DNA of 64,000 bases from Thermoflexus hugenholtzii JAD2 (GCF_900187885.1 NZ_FYEK01000003.1:124001-188000); one strand, 5' to 3'; numbered from the stretch's first letter, positions 7,815 to 16,378 are shown. Program-made: numbers and translations. Notes: generated by a model not told the origin, from the letters alone.

Positions 7815-8105
7815 TCATCCTTCACGGGTCGCGCGGGGGGCGAAGAGGCGGATGTGCGGCATGGTCATGTTTTGAGGGAAAACGCCGATGCGATCGCCCT
7901 CCCGCAGGGCCCGCCGCATCCCTTCCGGGTCGTAGAGCCCATTGATGAAGATATGCCGGGCCTCCTCGAGGGGAACTCCCAGATCCCGCAGGGCCTCGGC
8001 CACCGTCGTGCCGGGGCGGTAGGGCAGGAGGGCGACCGCATCCTGCCGCGGATCCTCCTGGCCGATATAGCGACGGAGATCGCCATATAGATGGATCTCG
8101 ATCAT
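7815..8105 (-). CDS. MoaD/ThiS-like protein without terminal diglycine
   Basis: A 96-residue paralogue of the preceding protein: MIEIHLYGDLRRYIGQEDP, YRPGTTVAEALRDLGV, HIFINGLYDPEG and LREGDRIGVFPQNM. The end (NMTMPHIRLFAPRATREG) again lacks Gly-Gly. I place the start at ATG 8105 because it aligns with the paralogue; its ribosome-binding site is weak, and a longer in-frame start at 8183 exists. It is 115 bp downstream of the AOR gene and probably cotranscribed with it. Confidence 0.75.
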   Translation of the reverse strand: MIEIHLYGDLRRYIGQEDPRQDAVALLPYRPGTTVAEALRDLGVPLEEARHIFINGLYDPEGMRRALREGDRIGVFPQNMTMPHIRLFAPRATREG

Positions 8106-8220
8106 CGCGGATTGTGGAGCGCAACCCTTCCGGTCCTGGAGGGATAACAAGGGGATGGACAGGTGTCCGGAATACCCATCCATCCCCCGATTTCGGCATC
8201 GCGTTCCGGGAGAGCACCGC

Positions 8221-10005
8221 TCAGGCCGCGACCTCCCCTACGACCTCCTTGGGCCACTTGCTGAAGTCGTAGACCGCGTCCAGCTCCTCCGGCGGGACGT
8301 CGAAGACGGTGTTGTGGGGCGGGAGCGGCTCCTTGGTCATGAAGTCGGGGAGACGATCGTGGGCCTTGGTGAAGCCAGCGGCCTCGTTGAACAGCCGCTC
8401 CTTGCGGATGATCTCATATCCCAGGCGGATGGCGTCCTGGGTGGTCCAGTTCACCCCCAACACGCCGGCGCACGACTCCACCATCCCCTCGAAGCCCTCC
8501 GGGATGTCCAGCACGCAGAAGGCGTCGAAGAGGCAATAACCGGTGGAGTCGATGAAGGCGGTGGTGGCCTGGAAGGCTCGGGAGAGGTCCGCCTTCTGGA
8601 CGGCGAAGGGATCCGCCTTGCCGCCCACGCCCAGGATCTCTGGGGCAATGGTGTAGCCGGCGGTGTGATCGGCACCCATCGTGGAGGTGGCATAGGTCAC
8701 GCCGATCCCTTTGACCGCCCGGGGCTCGTAGGCGGGCATCCCCTGCCCTTTGACCGCCGGGACGCGCGTGACGCCGAAGGCGCGGCCGGTGAAGACACAG
8801 CCGTTGCCCAGGATGCGGCCCAGCGGGGTGCCGTGCCGGACCTCCTCGTTCAGGAGCCGGATGGCGGTGTCCGCATCGCCGAAGGCCAGCAGTCCGGCCT
8901 CCATGGCCACGGCCAGCGTGTCGCCCATCTCGATGGTGTCCACCCCGATGTCGTTGCAGAGCCAGATCAGGTCGGCGATCTTGTCCAGGTCCCCGATCCC
9001 GCAGTTGGCGCCCAGCGCCCAGACCGATTCATATTCCATCACCGAGACCTTGAAGGTCCCGTCTGGGTTGGCCCAGCGGTCGGAGCACTGGATGATGCAA
9101 CCGGGATGGCAGGGATGGCCGGTCATCCCCTCACCGTTGCGCTTATGGATGATCTCAGCCTTGGTCTCGCCGCTGATCTGGGAGGCCAGCTCGAAGCGGC
9201 CGGAGGAGAAGTTGCGGGTGGGGTAGCCGCCGGCCTCGTTCATGATGTTCACCAGGACGTTGGTGCCGTAGGTGTTCAGGGCGCCGCCCTTCTTGGTCAC
9301 GTCATGGGTCAGGGAGGCCTGGGTGAGCTTCTTGATGCCCCGCTCGAAGAGCTCGGGGTTCTTGATCTCGACGCCCGGGCCACCCCGATCGTCGATGACG
9401 ATGGCCTTAAGCCCTTTGGAGCCCATCACCGCACCCAGGCCGCCGCGGCCGGCGTAACGGCCTGCGGTGTTCTCCATATCGTTGACGCAGATCCCAGCGG
9501 CCGCCATGCGCATCTCCCCGGCGGGGCCAATGCCGATGATGGCCACGCCCTCCCCGTGTTCCTTCCAGAGGAGATCGCAGGTCTCATACATCCCCTTGCC
9601 CTTCAGGTGATCCGCCGGCAGCAGGCGGGCGCCATCCTTGTCCACCTTGAGGACGTAGAAGCGATCCTTCTCCCGCGGCTGTCCCTCCACGATGATCGCC
9701 TTGATCCCCAGGCGGGCGATCTTCTGCGAGGAGAGGCCGCCGGCGTTGCTCTCCTTGATGCCTCCGGTGAGCGGGGACTTGCCGCCGAAGGAGGTCCGGC
9801 CGGAGGTGGGGGCCTTGGTCCCGCTGACGATGCCCGGTGCGATGATCAGTTTGTTATCCGGACCCAGGGGGTGGCAGAGCGGGGGGACTTCATCGTAGAT
9901 GATGCTGGAGGTCAGGCCGCGGCCGCCCAGCAATGCGTATTTCTCCGGCACCTCCTCGAAGCGGACGGAGAGATCCGTCATGTTCACCCGGAGCAACTTC
10001 GCCAT
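8221..10005 (-). CDS. aor: Aldehyde:ferredoxin oxidoreductase (tungsten enzyme)
   Basis: A 594-residue AOR-family enzyme that oxidises aldehydes to acids with ferredoxin, using a tungsten bis-pyranopterin and one [4Fe-4S] cluster. The N-terminus carries LLGGRGLTSSIIYDEV, the family's pterin-binding region; GRYAGRGGLGAVMGSKGLKA follows at about residue 185. Cluster ligands are visible: Cys299, Cys303 and Cys307 in HPCHPGCIIQCSD and a fourth at Cys491 in DSTGYC. Spacing CX3CX3C differs slightly from the CX2CX3C of the classic archaeal enzyme but is common in bacterial relatives. Length is normal. ATG 10005 has AAGGAGG. It heads an operon with three MoaD-like genes, behind a strong promoter and structured leader. 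The aldehyde substrate is unknown. Confidence 0.93.
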   Translation of the reverse strand: MAKLLRVNMTDLSVRFEEVPEKYALLGGRGLTSSIIYDEVPPLCHPLGPDNKLIIAPGIVSGTKAPTSGRTSFGGKSPLTGGIKESNAGGLSSQKIARLGIKAIIVEGQPREKDRFYVLKVDKDGARLLPADHLKGKGMYETCDLLWKEHGEGVAIIGIGPAGEMRMAAAGICVNDMENTAGRYAGRGGLGAVMGSKGLKAIVIDDRGGPGVEIKNPELFERGIKKLTQASLTHDVTKKGGALNTYGTNVLVNIMNEAGGYPTRNFSSGRFELASQISGETKAEIIHKRNGEGMTGHPCHPGCIIQCSDRWANPDGTFKVSVMEYESVWALGANCGIGDLDKIADLIWLCNDIGVDTIEMGDTLAVAMEAGLLAFGDADTAIRLLNEEVRHGTPLGRILGNGCVFTGRAFGVTRVPAVKGQGMPAYEPRAVKGIGVTYATSTMGADHTAGYTIAPEILGVGGKADPFAVQKADLSRAFQATTAFIDSTGYCLFDAFCVLDIPEGFEGMVESCAGVLGVNWTTQDAIRLGYEIIRKERLFNEAAGFTKAHDRLPDFMTKEPLPPHNTVFDVPPEELDAVYDFSKWPKEVVGEVAA

Positions 10006-10173
10006 GGGGCACCTCCTTATATGAAAAAGGGGAATGCCAGATCCCAGGCCGTCGAAACTTCCCCTGCAGGGCGTGGGCTCCCTCTTCTCCTCACCGCCGC
10101 GATGGCCTCCAGCGGAGACCCCCTACCCGACACGCCATCGAGGAGCCTAAGGCAAAAGACGATACTTGTTCCA
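10006..10173 (-). promoter_or_regulatory. Structured 5' leader of the aor operon, possible riboswitch
   Basis: The predicted transcript has about 165 untranslated bases before the aor start codon. Three paired elements can be drawn: GGCTCC (10147-10142) with GGAGCC (10081-10076); CGATGGC (10140-10134) with GCCATCG (10106-10100), nested inside it; and GGGGAA (10064-10059) with TTCCCC (10034-10029) just before the ribosome-binding site. Molybdenum/tungsten cofactor riboswitches (moco/tuco) control such genes in other bacteria, so a cofactor sensor is plausible. I could not match the conserved moco core by eye, so this stays a candidate. Confidence 0.4.
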
Positions 10174-10179
10174 CATCTC

Positions 10180-10208
10180 ATTATCCACAAACCTGGGCAT
10201 GCTGTCAA
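10180..10208 (-). promoter_or_regulatory. Strong sigma-70 promoter of the aor operon
   Basis: On the minus strand TTGACA at 10208-10203, a 17-base spacer and GATAAT at 10185-10180. One mismatch in twelve. Expected start near 10173. Confidence 0.8.
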
Positions 10209-10326
10209 AACCAACAACAAAATTTTTGATAATGGATGTAATCGAAATAATTTCTTGTGTAAGACACCGTAATTTTCCTAAATTTGATAATTCTAATGTT
10301 GGGACTCTGGGATTTGAAGGCGGGGT

Positions 10327-10332
10327 TATAAT
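10327..10332 (+). promoter_or_regulatory. TATAAT -10 box upstream of the ParB-like gene
   Basis: A perfect TATAAT lies 54 bp before the chosen ATG (10386). No good -35 is found at 16-18 bases, so this is a partial promoter call, possibly activator-dependent. Confidence 0.4.
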
Positions 10333-10385
10333 GAGAGATGAGTCGGGTGGAAACGGTGGGATTCGAAATGGGGGAGGAAGCGCCT

Positions 10386-11264
10386 ATGTCCCAGGAGATC
10401 CCGGCGGAGATCCGGCAGCTGGCCCAGCAGGTGGAAGCAGATGGGGGCGTGGTGTGGGCCATTTATCCGGATCCCTACGGCGGCCGCTGGCAGCTCCTGG
10501 TGGAGCTGCCGTTGGACCGCGTGGAGCCCACCCCCTATCAGCGGGATCTCTCTCCCCATCACGTGGAGCGCTTGAAAGCGGTGATCCGGGCGATCGGTCG
10601 TTTCATCGACCCCATCGTCGCGATCCGAACCCCGGACGGCCGCTACTGGACCCCTAACGGCAACCATCGGCGGGAGGCGATGTTCCGGCTCGGCGCCCGC
10701 CGGATCACAGCCATCCTGATCCCGGATCCCGCAGTGGCTTATCACATCCTCGGTCTGAACACCGAGAAAGCCCACAACCTTCGGGAGAAGGCGCTGGAGG
10801 TTCTCCGGATGTATCGGACCCTGCGGGAGGAGCATCCAGAGGACCCAGAACGGTCCTTCGCTTTCCAGTTTGAGGAAGCGCATCTCATCACCCTGGGGAT
10901 CCTGTATGACCGCAGGGAGCGGTTCGCCGGCGCGGGCTACGTCCCCATCCTCCGCAAGGTGGATGGTTTCCTGGACATGCCGTTGCGGGAAGCGCTTGGG
11001 GAGCGGGAGCGCCGGGCCCAGGTGATCGAAGCCATCGACGCGATGCTGGAACCCATCCTGGAAGCCCTGCACGAGCGGGGCATCCGCTATCCGTTCCTGA
11101 AGCAGGCGGTGCTCTCTCAGGTCAACCCCATCCGCCGCAAGCGGATCGTGACGATGTCGTTCGACGAAGTCATGACCCGCATCCGTGAGGGGCTCTCCCG
11201 ATATAACGCCGAGGCGGTGACGGCGGAGGAGCTGGCCCAGGTCGCGGCGGAAGCGGAGGAGTGA
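10386..11264 (+). CDS. ParB/Spo0J-like N-terminal domain protein
   Basis: A 292-residue protein with a ParB-type nucleotide-binding domain at about residues 40-115: VEPTPYQRDLSPHHVERLKA, IGRFIDPIVAIRTPDGRYW and the core NGNHRREAMFRLGA, equivalent to the G(E/N)HR(R/W)(R/E)A box that binds CTP in ParB. A clear helix-turn-helix like that of chromosomal ParB is not evident. The remainder is helical and charged, and no parA gene is nearby, so I read it as a stand-alone ParB-like regulator or nuclease-family protein, not the chromosome partition protein. The start ATG 10386 has GGGGAGGA seven bases upstream; an in-frame ATG at 10338 would sit on the expected transcription start. Confidence 0.75.
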   Translation: MSQEIPAEIRQLAQQVEADGGVVWAIYPDPYGGRWQLLVELPLDRVEPTPYQRDLSPHHVERLKAVIRAIGRFIDPIVAIRTPDGRYWTPNGNHRREAMFRLGARRITAILIPDPAVAYHILGLNTEKAHNLREKALEVLRMYRTLREEHPEDPERSFAFQFEEAHLITLGILYDRRERFAGAGYVPILRKVDGFLDMPLREALGERERRAQVIEAIDAMLEPILEALHERGIRYPFLKQAVLSQVNPIRRKRIVTMSFDEVMTRIREGLSRYNAEAVTAEELAQVAAEAEE

Positions 11265-11412
11265 ACGAAGTAGCGGCGGGAAAGCTCTCCTCTTCACTGC
11301 CCCAGGACTTCACCCTGAGGGCCTGGGCTTCCGGGAGGCCTTGCCCCAACCCCCGGGCCGGTGTCTCCCGCGTTCGCCGACCCGGAGGCTCGTCCCTTTT
11401 CCGCGGTGATCC

Positions 11413-11441
11413 TTGACAATTTCGATCCCATTTTCTATGAT
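11413..11441 (+). promoter_or_regulatory. Near-consensus promoter of the liv operon
   Basis: TTGACA (11413-11418), 17 bases, TATGAT (11436-11441). Eleven of twelve positions match. Transcription should begin near 11448. The preceding stretch from 11265 to 11412 shows nothing else I can name. Confidence 0.8.
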
Positions 11442-11544
11442 AAATATTTGCAAGTTGTGAACCCCTCGGAAGCAGGGCAGGAAGATGGCATCTGCGAGTT
11501 CTATCAGGGGACCCCGGGGGATTCGACACGGCGGGCATGGAGAG

Positions 11545-12348
11545 ATGGGCCCGGAGGAGAGGAGGTTAACCCCCTTGCTGAAGGTGGAGGGGCTGACCAA
11601 GCGTTTCCAGGGCGTGGTGGCCTTAAAGGACTACCGCCTGACCCTCCACGAAGGCGAGATCCTGGGGGTGATCGGGCCTAACGGGGCGGGCAAGACCACT
11701 CTGATCAACCTCCTGAGCGGCTTCCTGAGGCCGGATGAGGGGTCCATCCGCTTTCAGGGCCAGGATCTCGTCCGATTGCCTGCCCATCGAATTCCAGCGC
11801 TGGGGATCGCCCGGACGTTCCAGAACATCCGGCTATTCCCCTCCCTGACGGCATTAGAGAACGTCATGGTGGCCATGACTGTTCATCATCCTCCTGATCT
11901 GGCGTCGGCGTTATTGGGCTTCGGGCCAGGACAGCGGCGGGCCCAGGCGCTACGTGAGCAGGCAATGCATCTCCTGGAACAGCTGGGGATCGCTCATTTG
12001 GCTGATCGGCCTGCTGGTGTCCTCCCGTATGGAGATCAGCGGCGGGTGGAGATCGCCCGCGCCCTGGCCTTGAAGCCCTCCCTGCTGCTGCTGGACGAAC
12101 CCACGGCCGGCCTGCACCCGGAGGAAAGCGAGGCGCTCGTGGAACAGCTGCGCCGCCTTCATCGAGAGTGGGGCATGGCCATTGTGATGGTGGCTCACGA
12201 CATGCCTGTAGTGATGCGTTTCTGTCCGCGCCTCCACGTGTTGAGCTCCGGGGCGCTTCTTGCCGAAGGGACACCGGAGGAGATCCGCAACAATCCGCTG
12301 GTGTTGGAGGCTTTCCTTGGACGGCCCAGCCATTCTGGAGCTGCGTGA
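11545..12348 (+). CDS. livG: Branched-chain amino acid-type ABC transporter, ATP-binding protein LivG
   Basis: One of the two ATPases of a HAAT-family importer. Landmarks: Walker A GPNGAGKTTLINLLSG, Q-loop region ARTFQNIRLFPSLT (the LivG-type 'TFQ' and 'LTALENV'), signature LPYGDQRRVEIARAL, Walker B LLLLDEPTAGLHP, and switch His in MVAHDM. Length from ATG 11545 is 267 residues. A TTG at 11575, nine bases after AGGAGG, gives the more usual 257-residue protein starting (M)LKVEGLTKRF, and may well be the true start. The signature has LPYG where LSYG is usual. It begins a livGFHM-binding protein operon. Confidence 0.92.
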   Translation: MGPEERRLTPLLKVEGLTKRFQGVVALKDYRLTLHEGEILGVIGPNGAGKTTLINLLSGFLRPDEGSIRFQGQDLVRLPAHRIPALGIARTFQNIRLFPSLTALENVMVAMTVHHPPDLASALLGFGPGQRRAQALREQAMHLLEQLGIAHLADRPAGVLPYGDQRRVEIARALALKPSLLLLDEPTAGLHPEESEALVEQLRRLHREWGMAIVMVAHDMPVVMRFCPRLHVLSSGALLAEGTPEEIRNNPLVLEAFLGRPSHSGAA

Positions 12349-13036
12349 GGTTGAAGCCGCCTATGGGGCGATCCGAGCCCTACATGGTCTCTCACTGAGC
12401 GTGCGGCCTGGCGAGGTGGTCGCCTTGCTGGGCCCAAACGGGGCCGGCAAGACGACCACTCTGCGCGTGATCTCCGGATTGCTGCGCCCCACCCGGGGTC
12501 AGATTCTCTACAAGGATCAGGAGATCACCGGACGATCACCGGCGGCCATCGCCCGGATGGGGATCATCCAGTGCCCGGAGGGTCGTCACGTTTTCAAGAA
12601 CCTCACCGTGTGGGAGAACCTCCTGCTGGGAGCATACCGGTTAAGGGATCGCGCGCAGGAACGCCAGAGCCTGGAGTGGGTATTCGGCCTCTTCCCTATC
12701 CTGAAGGAGCGTCTGAACCAGCGGGCGGGTCTGCTCTCCGGAGGCCAGCAGCAGATGCTGGCCATCGCCCGAGCGCTCATGGCCAAGCCCGAGATCCTAC
12801 TTCTGGATGAGCCCTCCCTGGGGCTGGCTCCCCGGGTGGTGGAGGAAGTGTTCGAGGCGCTGGCCCAACTGAAGGCGCAGGGACTGACCATGCTCATCGT
12901 TGAGCAGAACGCCGAGAAGGCGCTGGGCCTCGCCGATCGCGCCTATGTGCTGGAAGCTGGGCGTCTAGTCTTGGCGGATCAGACCGCCCGCCTACGCGAG
13001 GACCCCCAATTAGTGCGGATCTATTTAGGCCGCTGA
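12317..13036 (+). CDS. livF: Branched-chain amino acid-type ABC transporter, ATP-binding protein LivF
   Basis: The second ATPase of the importer, 239 residues from TTG 12317. That start has GGAGG seven bases upstream and matches the family's N-terminus (ILELREVEAAYGAIRAL); it lies inside the end of livG, a 32-base overlap. Landmarks are Walker A GPNGAGKTTTLRVISG, the LivF hallmark 'CPEGRHVFKNLTVWENLLLG', signature LSGGQQQMLAIARAL, Walker B ILLLDEPSLGLAP and the 'IVEQNAEKAL' switch segment. It would pair with LivG on the cytoplasmic face of the LivHM channel. Confidence 0.93.
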   Translation: MDGPAILELREVEAAYGAIRALHGLSLSVRPGEVVALLGPNGAGKTTTLRVISGLLRPTRGQILYKDQEITGRSPAAIARMGIIQCPEGRHVFKNLTVWENLLLGAYRLRDRAQERQSLEWVFGLFPILKERLNQRAGLLSGGQQQMLAIARALMAKPEILLLDEPSLGLAPRVVEEVFEALAQLKAQGLTMLIVEQNAEKALGLADRAYVLEAGRLVLADQTARLREDPQLVRIYLGR

Positions 13037-13056
13037 AGACGGGAGGGGCCTTCCCC

Positions 13057-13965
13057 ATGCACGCCATCGGTTCCCCGGAATTCTGGATTCAACAGCTGAT
13101 CAACGCCCTGGGCTTGGGCAGCCAGTACGCCCTAATGGCTGTGGGCCTGGCCATGGTGTTCGCCGTGATGCGACTGATCAATTTCGCTCACGGCACCGTG
13201 ATGATGTGGAGTGCCTACATCGGGCTTCTCCTTCTCCAGCGGGGTCTGCCCTTCCCCCTGGTCGCTGCAGGGGCTATTCTCGGAGCGGCGACCCTGGGCG
13301 CGCTGATGGAGCGCATCGCTTATCGACCGATCCGCGGCGCCCCGGATGTGACTCTTCTCCTGAACTCCTTCGCCGTAGCGGTGTTCCTGGAGAACCTGGC
13401 GGTCCTGCTTTTCTCCCCCCGATCCCGTCCCTTCCCCATGCCCGCGCTGCTCACTCAGGTTCTCCACCCCTGGGGCGATCTGTTCCTCCCCTCTATCCAT
13501 CTGTGGGCCTTCGGCGGCGCACTGCTGGCGCTGGGGGGGCTGGCTTTCTTTGTCACCCGCACCCGTGTCGGGCTGGCAATGCGGGCGGCGGCGGAGAACC
13601 CTACAGCAGCCCAGCTGATGGGCATCGAGGTGGGGAAGGTTACCCTTCTGGCCTTCGTCATCGGCTCGGCGATGGCCGGGCTCGCCGTCCTGTTCTGGGT
13701 GGCCCACATTGGGACCATCCAGCCCGGCATGGGATTCGAGCCCGTGCTGAAAGCGTTCGTGGCTTGCGTGATTGGTGGGTTCGGGACGATCCCGGGGGCG
13801 GTTCTGGGGGGATATCTCTTGGGAGCTCTGGAGATCCTTCTGCAGGGGATCCTTCCCTCCGTGGTGGTAGGCTATCGGGATGCTCTCGTCTACGCTGTTT
13901 TGATCTTGTTGCTGCTGGTGCGTCCAGGCGGAGTGCTGGGCTATGGGGAAGCAGAGCGGGTCTGA
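13057..13965 (+). CDS. livH: Branched-chain amino acid-type ABC transporter permease LivH
   Basis: A 302-residue integral membrane protein with about eight hydrophobic segments. The family stretches GLGSQYALMAVGLAMVFAVM, RLINFAHG near the N-terminus, TRVGLAMRAAAEN and the late VIGGFGTIPGAVLGGYLLG (loop contacting the ATPases) are all clear. Start ATG 13057 is preceded by GGGAGGGG. It overlaps the livM frame by 23 bases if livM starts at 13943. Confidence 0.93.
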   Translation: MHAIGSPEFWIQQLINALGLGSQYALMAVGLAMVFAVMRLINFAHGTVMMWSAYIGLLLLQRGLPFPLVAAGAILGAATLGALMERIAYRPIRGAPDVTLLLNSFAVAVFLENLAVLLFSPRSRPFPMPALLTQVLHPWGDLFLPSIHLWAFGGALLALGGLAFFVTRTRVGLAMRAAAENPTAAQLMGIEVGKVTLLAFVIGSAMAGLAVLFWVAHIGTIQPGMGFEPVLKAFVACVIGGFGTIPGAVLGGYLLGALEILLQGILPSVVVGYRDALVYAVLILLLLVRPGGVLGYGEAERV

Positions 13966-15097
13966 GATGAAGATTTTGCCGGGACGGCGGGTTGAGATCT
14001 GGCTGGGGCGTAGCCTGGGAGGCCTGCTGCTGCTCGGTCTCTATCTGCTGATCGAGCGCGGCGGGAGCGCCTACCTGCAGCGCCTGACCATCCTGTTCTT
14101 GATCAACGTCATGTTGGTGGTCAGCCTGAATCTCTTCACTGGGTTCACCGGGGTCTTCTCTCTAGGCCATATCGGTTTCATGGCGCTGGGAGCCTATGCG
14201 TCCGCTATCCTCACCATGCCGGTGGCAATGAAGGCTGTCAACTTGCCGGACCTCCCCCTGCCGCTGGCCTCCATTGCCTTGCCCTTCCTGCCTGCCCTCC
14301 TCCTCGGTGGGCTCACCACGATGATCATCGCCCTCCTGATCGGCATCCCTATCCTGCGGTTGAGCGGGCACTTCGTTGCTGTGGCAACCTTGGGCTTTCT
14401 GATCATCACCCGGGTGATCCTGATCAACGCAGAGGGATTCACCCGCGGCACGCGCACGTTCACCGGCGTCCCTCCCTATACCACCCTGGGTTGGACAGCC
14501 CTGTGGGCGCTCTTCAATGTCTACGTCGCCTGGCGTCTGAAGCATTCCACCCTTGGCCTTCAGCTCCTGGCTGCACGGGATGATCCATGGGGTGCGCGGG
14601 GAGTTGGAGTAGCCATTGGCCGGGTGCGGCTGATCGCCTTCGGGATCAGCGCCTTCTTCACCGGGGTTGCAGGCGGATTGTGGGCGCACTTCCTCACCGC
14701 CTTCTCGCCCAACGCATTCTATTTCTCAAAGACATTCGAGATCATCGTGATGATGATCGTGGGAGGGATGGGCAGCGTGACCGGATCGGTTTTGGGGACG
14801 CTGCTGGTGATGAGCGTGACCGAGCTGCTACGCAACTTGGAGCCCGGAGTTGCCGTTGGGTCATTTACCCTCGGTCCTCTTTATGGGCTGAGCCAGATCG
14901 GCCTGGCGGTGCTGCTTATCCTGCTGACGGCATTCCGTCGTCAGGGATTGCTGGGAGACCGCGAATTCCGACTGGAGGCCACGATCGAACGGCTGGGGGA
15001 CTGGGTAAGGAAAGCGCGGTTTTCCATAAAAGCCCCCTCCGCTCGTGAGGCAGACCCTTTAATAAATGAGCTCATCTCAAAACTCTCCAAGCGATGA
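13943..15097 (+). CDS. livM: Branched-chain amino acid-type ABC transporter permease LivM
   Basis: A 384-residue permease, partner of LivH. Visible are FTGFTGVFSLGHIGFMALGAY (the LivM hallmark), SGHFVAVATLGFLIITRV, RDDPWGARGVGV and VGGMGSVTGSVLGTL. An alternative ATG at 13967, directly after the livH stop, would shorten it by eight residues. The C-terminal tail of about 45 charged residues after the last membrane segment is longer than usual. Confidence 0.92.
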   Translation: MGKQSGSEMKILPGRRVEIWLGRSLGGLLLLGLYLLIERGGSAYLQRLTILFLINVMLVVSLNLFTGFTGVFSLGHIGFMALGAYASAILTMPVAMKAVNLPDLPLPLASIALPFLPALLLGGLTTMIIALLIGIPILRLSGHFVAVATLGFLIITRVILINAEGFTRGTRTFTGVPPYTTLGWTALWALFNVYVAWRLKHSTLGLQLLAARDDPWGARGVGVAIGRVRLIAFGISAFFTGVAGGLWAHFLTAFSPNAFYFSKTFEIIVMMIVGGMGSVTGSVLGTLLVMSVTELLRNLEPGVAVGSFTLGPLYGLSQIGLAVLLILLTAFRRQGLLGDREFRLEATIERLGDWVRKARFSIKAPSAREADPLINELISKLSKR

Positions 15098-15158
15098 GGA
15101 AGCAGGCAAGGTAGACGAAGCCTTGAGACGAGTTCAAATAAATGAGGAGGTGAGAGCC

Positions 15159-16361
15159 ATGCGCCTGCTGCGTCCGTCTGGAGTTCTGTTCCTGGCTTTC
15201 GTCCTTGCGGTTGCGGCCTGCGCGCCAGCAGCCACCCCGACCGCCGCCCCGGCGACTCCCACTGGCGGGCCACCGATCCGAATCGGGGCTCCGTTCAACC
15301 TCACCGGTGGGATGGCCTCCATTGACGTCCCCGCCGCCAATGGCGCTCGCCTGGCCGCGGAAGAGATCAATGCCGCCGGTGGAGTGCTGGGGCGCCCGCT
15401 GGAGCTGCTCATCCGCGACACCAAAACGGACCCAGCCACCGCGGCCACGGTCGTCACCCAGCTGATCGAGCAGGACAAGGTGGTGGTGGTCATCGGCTTC
15501 AATGACTCCGATTATGTCCTGGCGGCCGGACCGATTTGCCAGCGCGCCGGGATCCCCTTCATCACCGTAGGGGCAACCTCGCCGCGCCTGCCTGGGCAGG
15601 TGGGGGACATGCTCTTCCTGACCCCCTTCGGGGACAACGTGCAGGCCGCCGTGGGAGCGGAATTCGCCTTCGAGAAGTTCGGTAAGACCGCCTACCTGTT
15701 GTGGGACAAGGGCGCCGAATACACAACGGTGCTGGCCAAATACTTCAAGGACCGCTTTACCGAGCTGGGCGGATCCATCGTCCTGGAGGACACCTATCAG
15801 TCTGGAGATAAGGATTTCTCCGCCCAGATTGCTAAGGTGAAGGCCCTCCCGCAACAGCCGGACTTCTACTACATCTCCGCCCTGCCGGATGATGTGGGGA
15901 CCATCGTAAAGCAGTTCCGCAACGCGGGCATCACCGGCCCCATCGTGGGCGGCGATGGTTATGACACCCCTTTGTTGATCCAGGTGGCCGGTCCGGCAGC
16001 CGAGAACGTGTTCTTCACAACCCACTCTTTGCTCACGGCTGATTCGCCGAACGAGCGGGTGCGCAAGTTCGTCACAGCCTACAAGCAGAAGTATGGGACG
16101 GAGCCGGAGGCGGTCTTCGCCGCCCTGGGCTACGACACAGTCTACGTGTTGGCCGAGGCCATCCGGCGCGCCGGTTCGACGGACGGCCAGGCGATCAAGA
16201 AGGCTCTGGAGAGCATTCGGGACTTCCCAGCTGTCACTGGGGTGATCAATTACTCTCCGCAGTCTCACATCCCGCAGAAAGGGGTGACCGTCATCGAGGT
16301 CAAGGGTGGGAAGTTCACCCTGGCCGCCGAGCGCGTCCCGCAGAAGGTCCCTGCGCCCTGA
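15159..16361 (+). CDS. ABC transporter substrate-binding lipoprotein (LivJ/LivK-like)
   Basis: A 400-residue extracytoplasmic receptor for the importer. The N-terminus is a lipoprotein signal with lipobox VAAC (Cys about residue 20), followed by a Pro/Thr/Ala-rich linker. The mature part is a type I periplasmic-binding fold (Peripla_BP_6): IRIGAPFNLTGGMASID, GARLAAEEINAAGGVLGRPL and the second-lobe VFAALGYDTVYVLAEAIRRA. ATG 15159 has GAGGAGG and is preferred to an in-frame ATG at 15066 that overlaps livM. Ligand is not readable; the genes downstream suggest an amine, amino acid or gamma-glutamylated compound instead of simple leucine. Confidence 0.92.
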   Translation: MRLLRPSGVLFLAFVLAVAACAPAATPTAAPATPTGGPPIRIGAPFNLTGGMASIDVPAANGARLAAEEINAAGGVLGRPLELLIRDTKTDPATAATVVTQLIEQDKVVVVIGFNDSDYVLAAGPICQRAGIPFITVGATSPRLPGQVGDMLFLTPFGDNVQAAVGAEFAFEKFGKTAYLLWDKGAEYTTVLAKYFKDRFTELGGSIVLEDTYQSGDKDFSAQIAKVKALPQQPDFYYISALPDDVGTIVKQFRNAGITGPIVGGDGYDTPLLIQVAGPAAENVFFTTHSLLTADSPNERVRKFVTAYKQKYGTEPEAVFAALGYDTVYVLAEAIRRAGSTDGQAIKKALESIRDFPAVTGVINYSPQSHIPQKGVTVIEVKGGKFTLAAERVPQKVPAP

Positions 16362-16378
16362 GAGAAGACTCCACAGCG

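Larger units (their letters stand above)
10174..10385. other. AT-rich divergent regulatory region between aor and the ParB-like gene
   Basis: Together with the aor leader this makes a 380-bp gap without a gene. About 10,165-10,330 is much richer in A and T than the rest of the window and holds runs such as AAATTTTT. It carries the aor promoter on the minus strand and a -10 box for the plus-strand gene. Regulator sites are likely but I could not define a repeat. Confidence 0.6.

Noticed and set aside
8155-10272. A 705-codon plus-strand frame opposite aor
   Set aside because: It is antisense to a gene with clear family motifs over its whole length, and its protein is low-complexity (Gly/Asp/Val-rich) with no recognisable domain, as expected from high-GC shadow frames.
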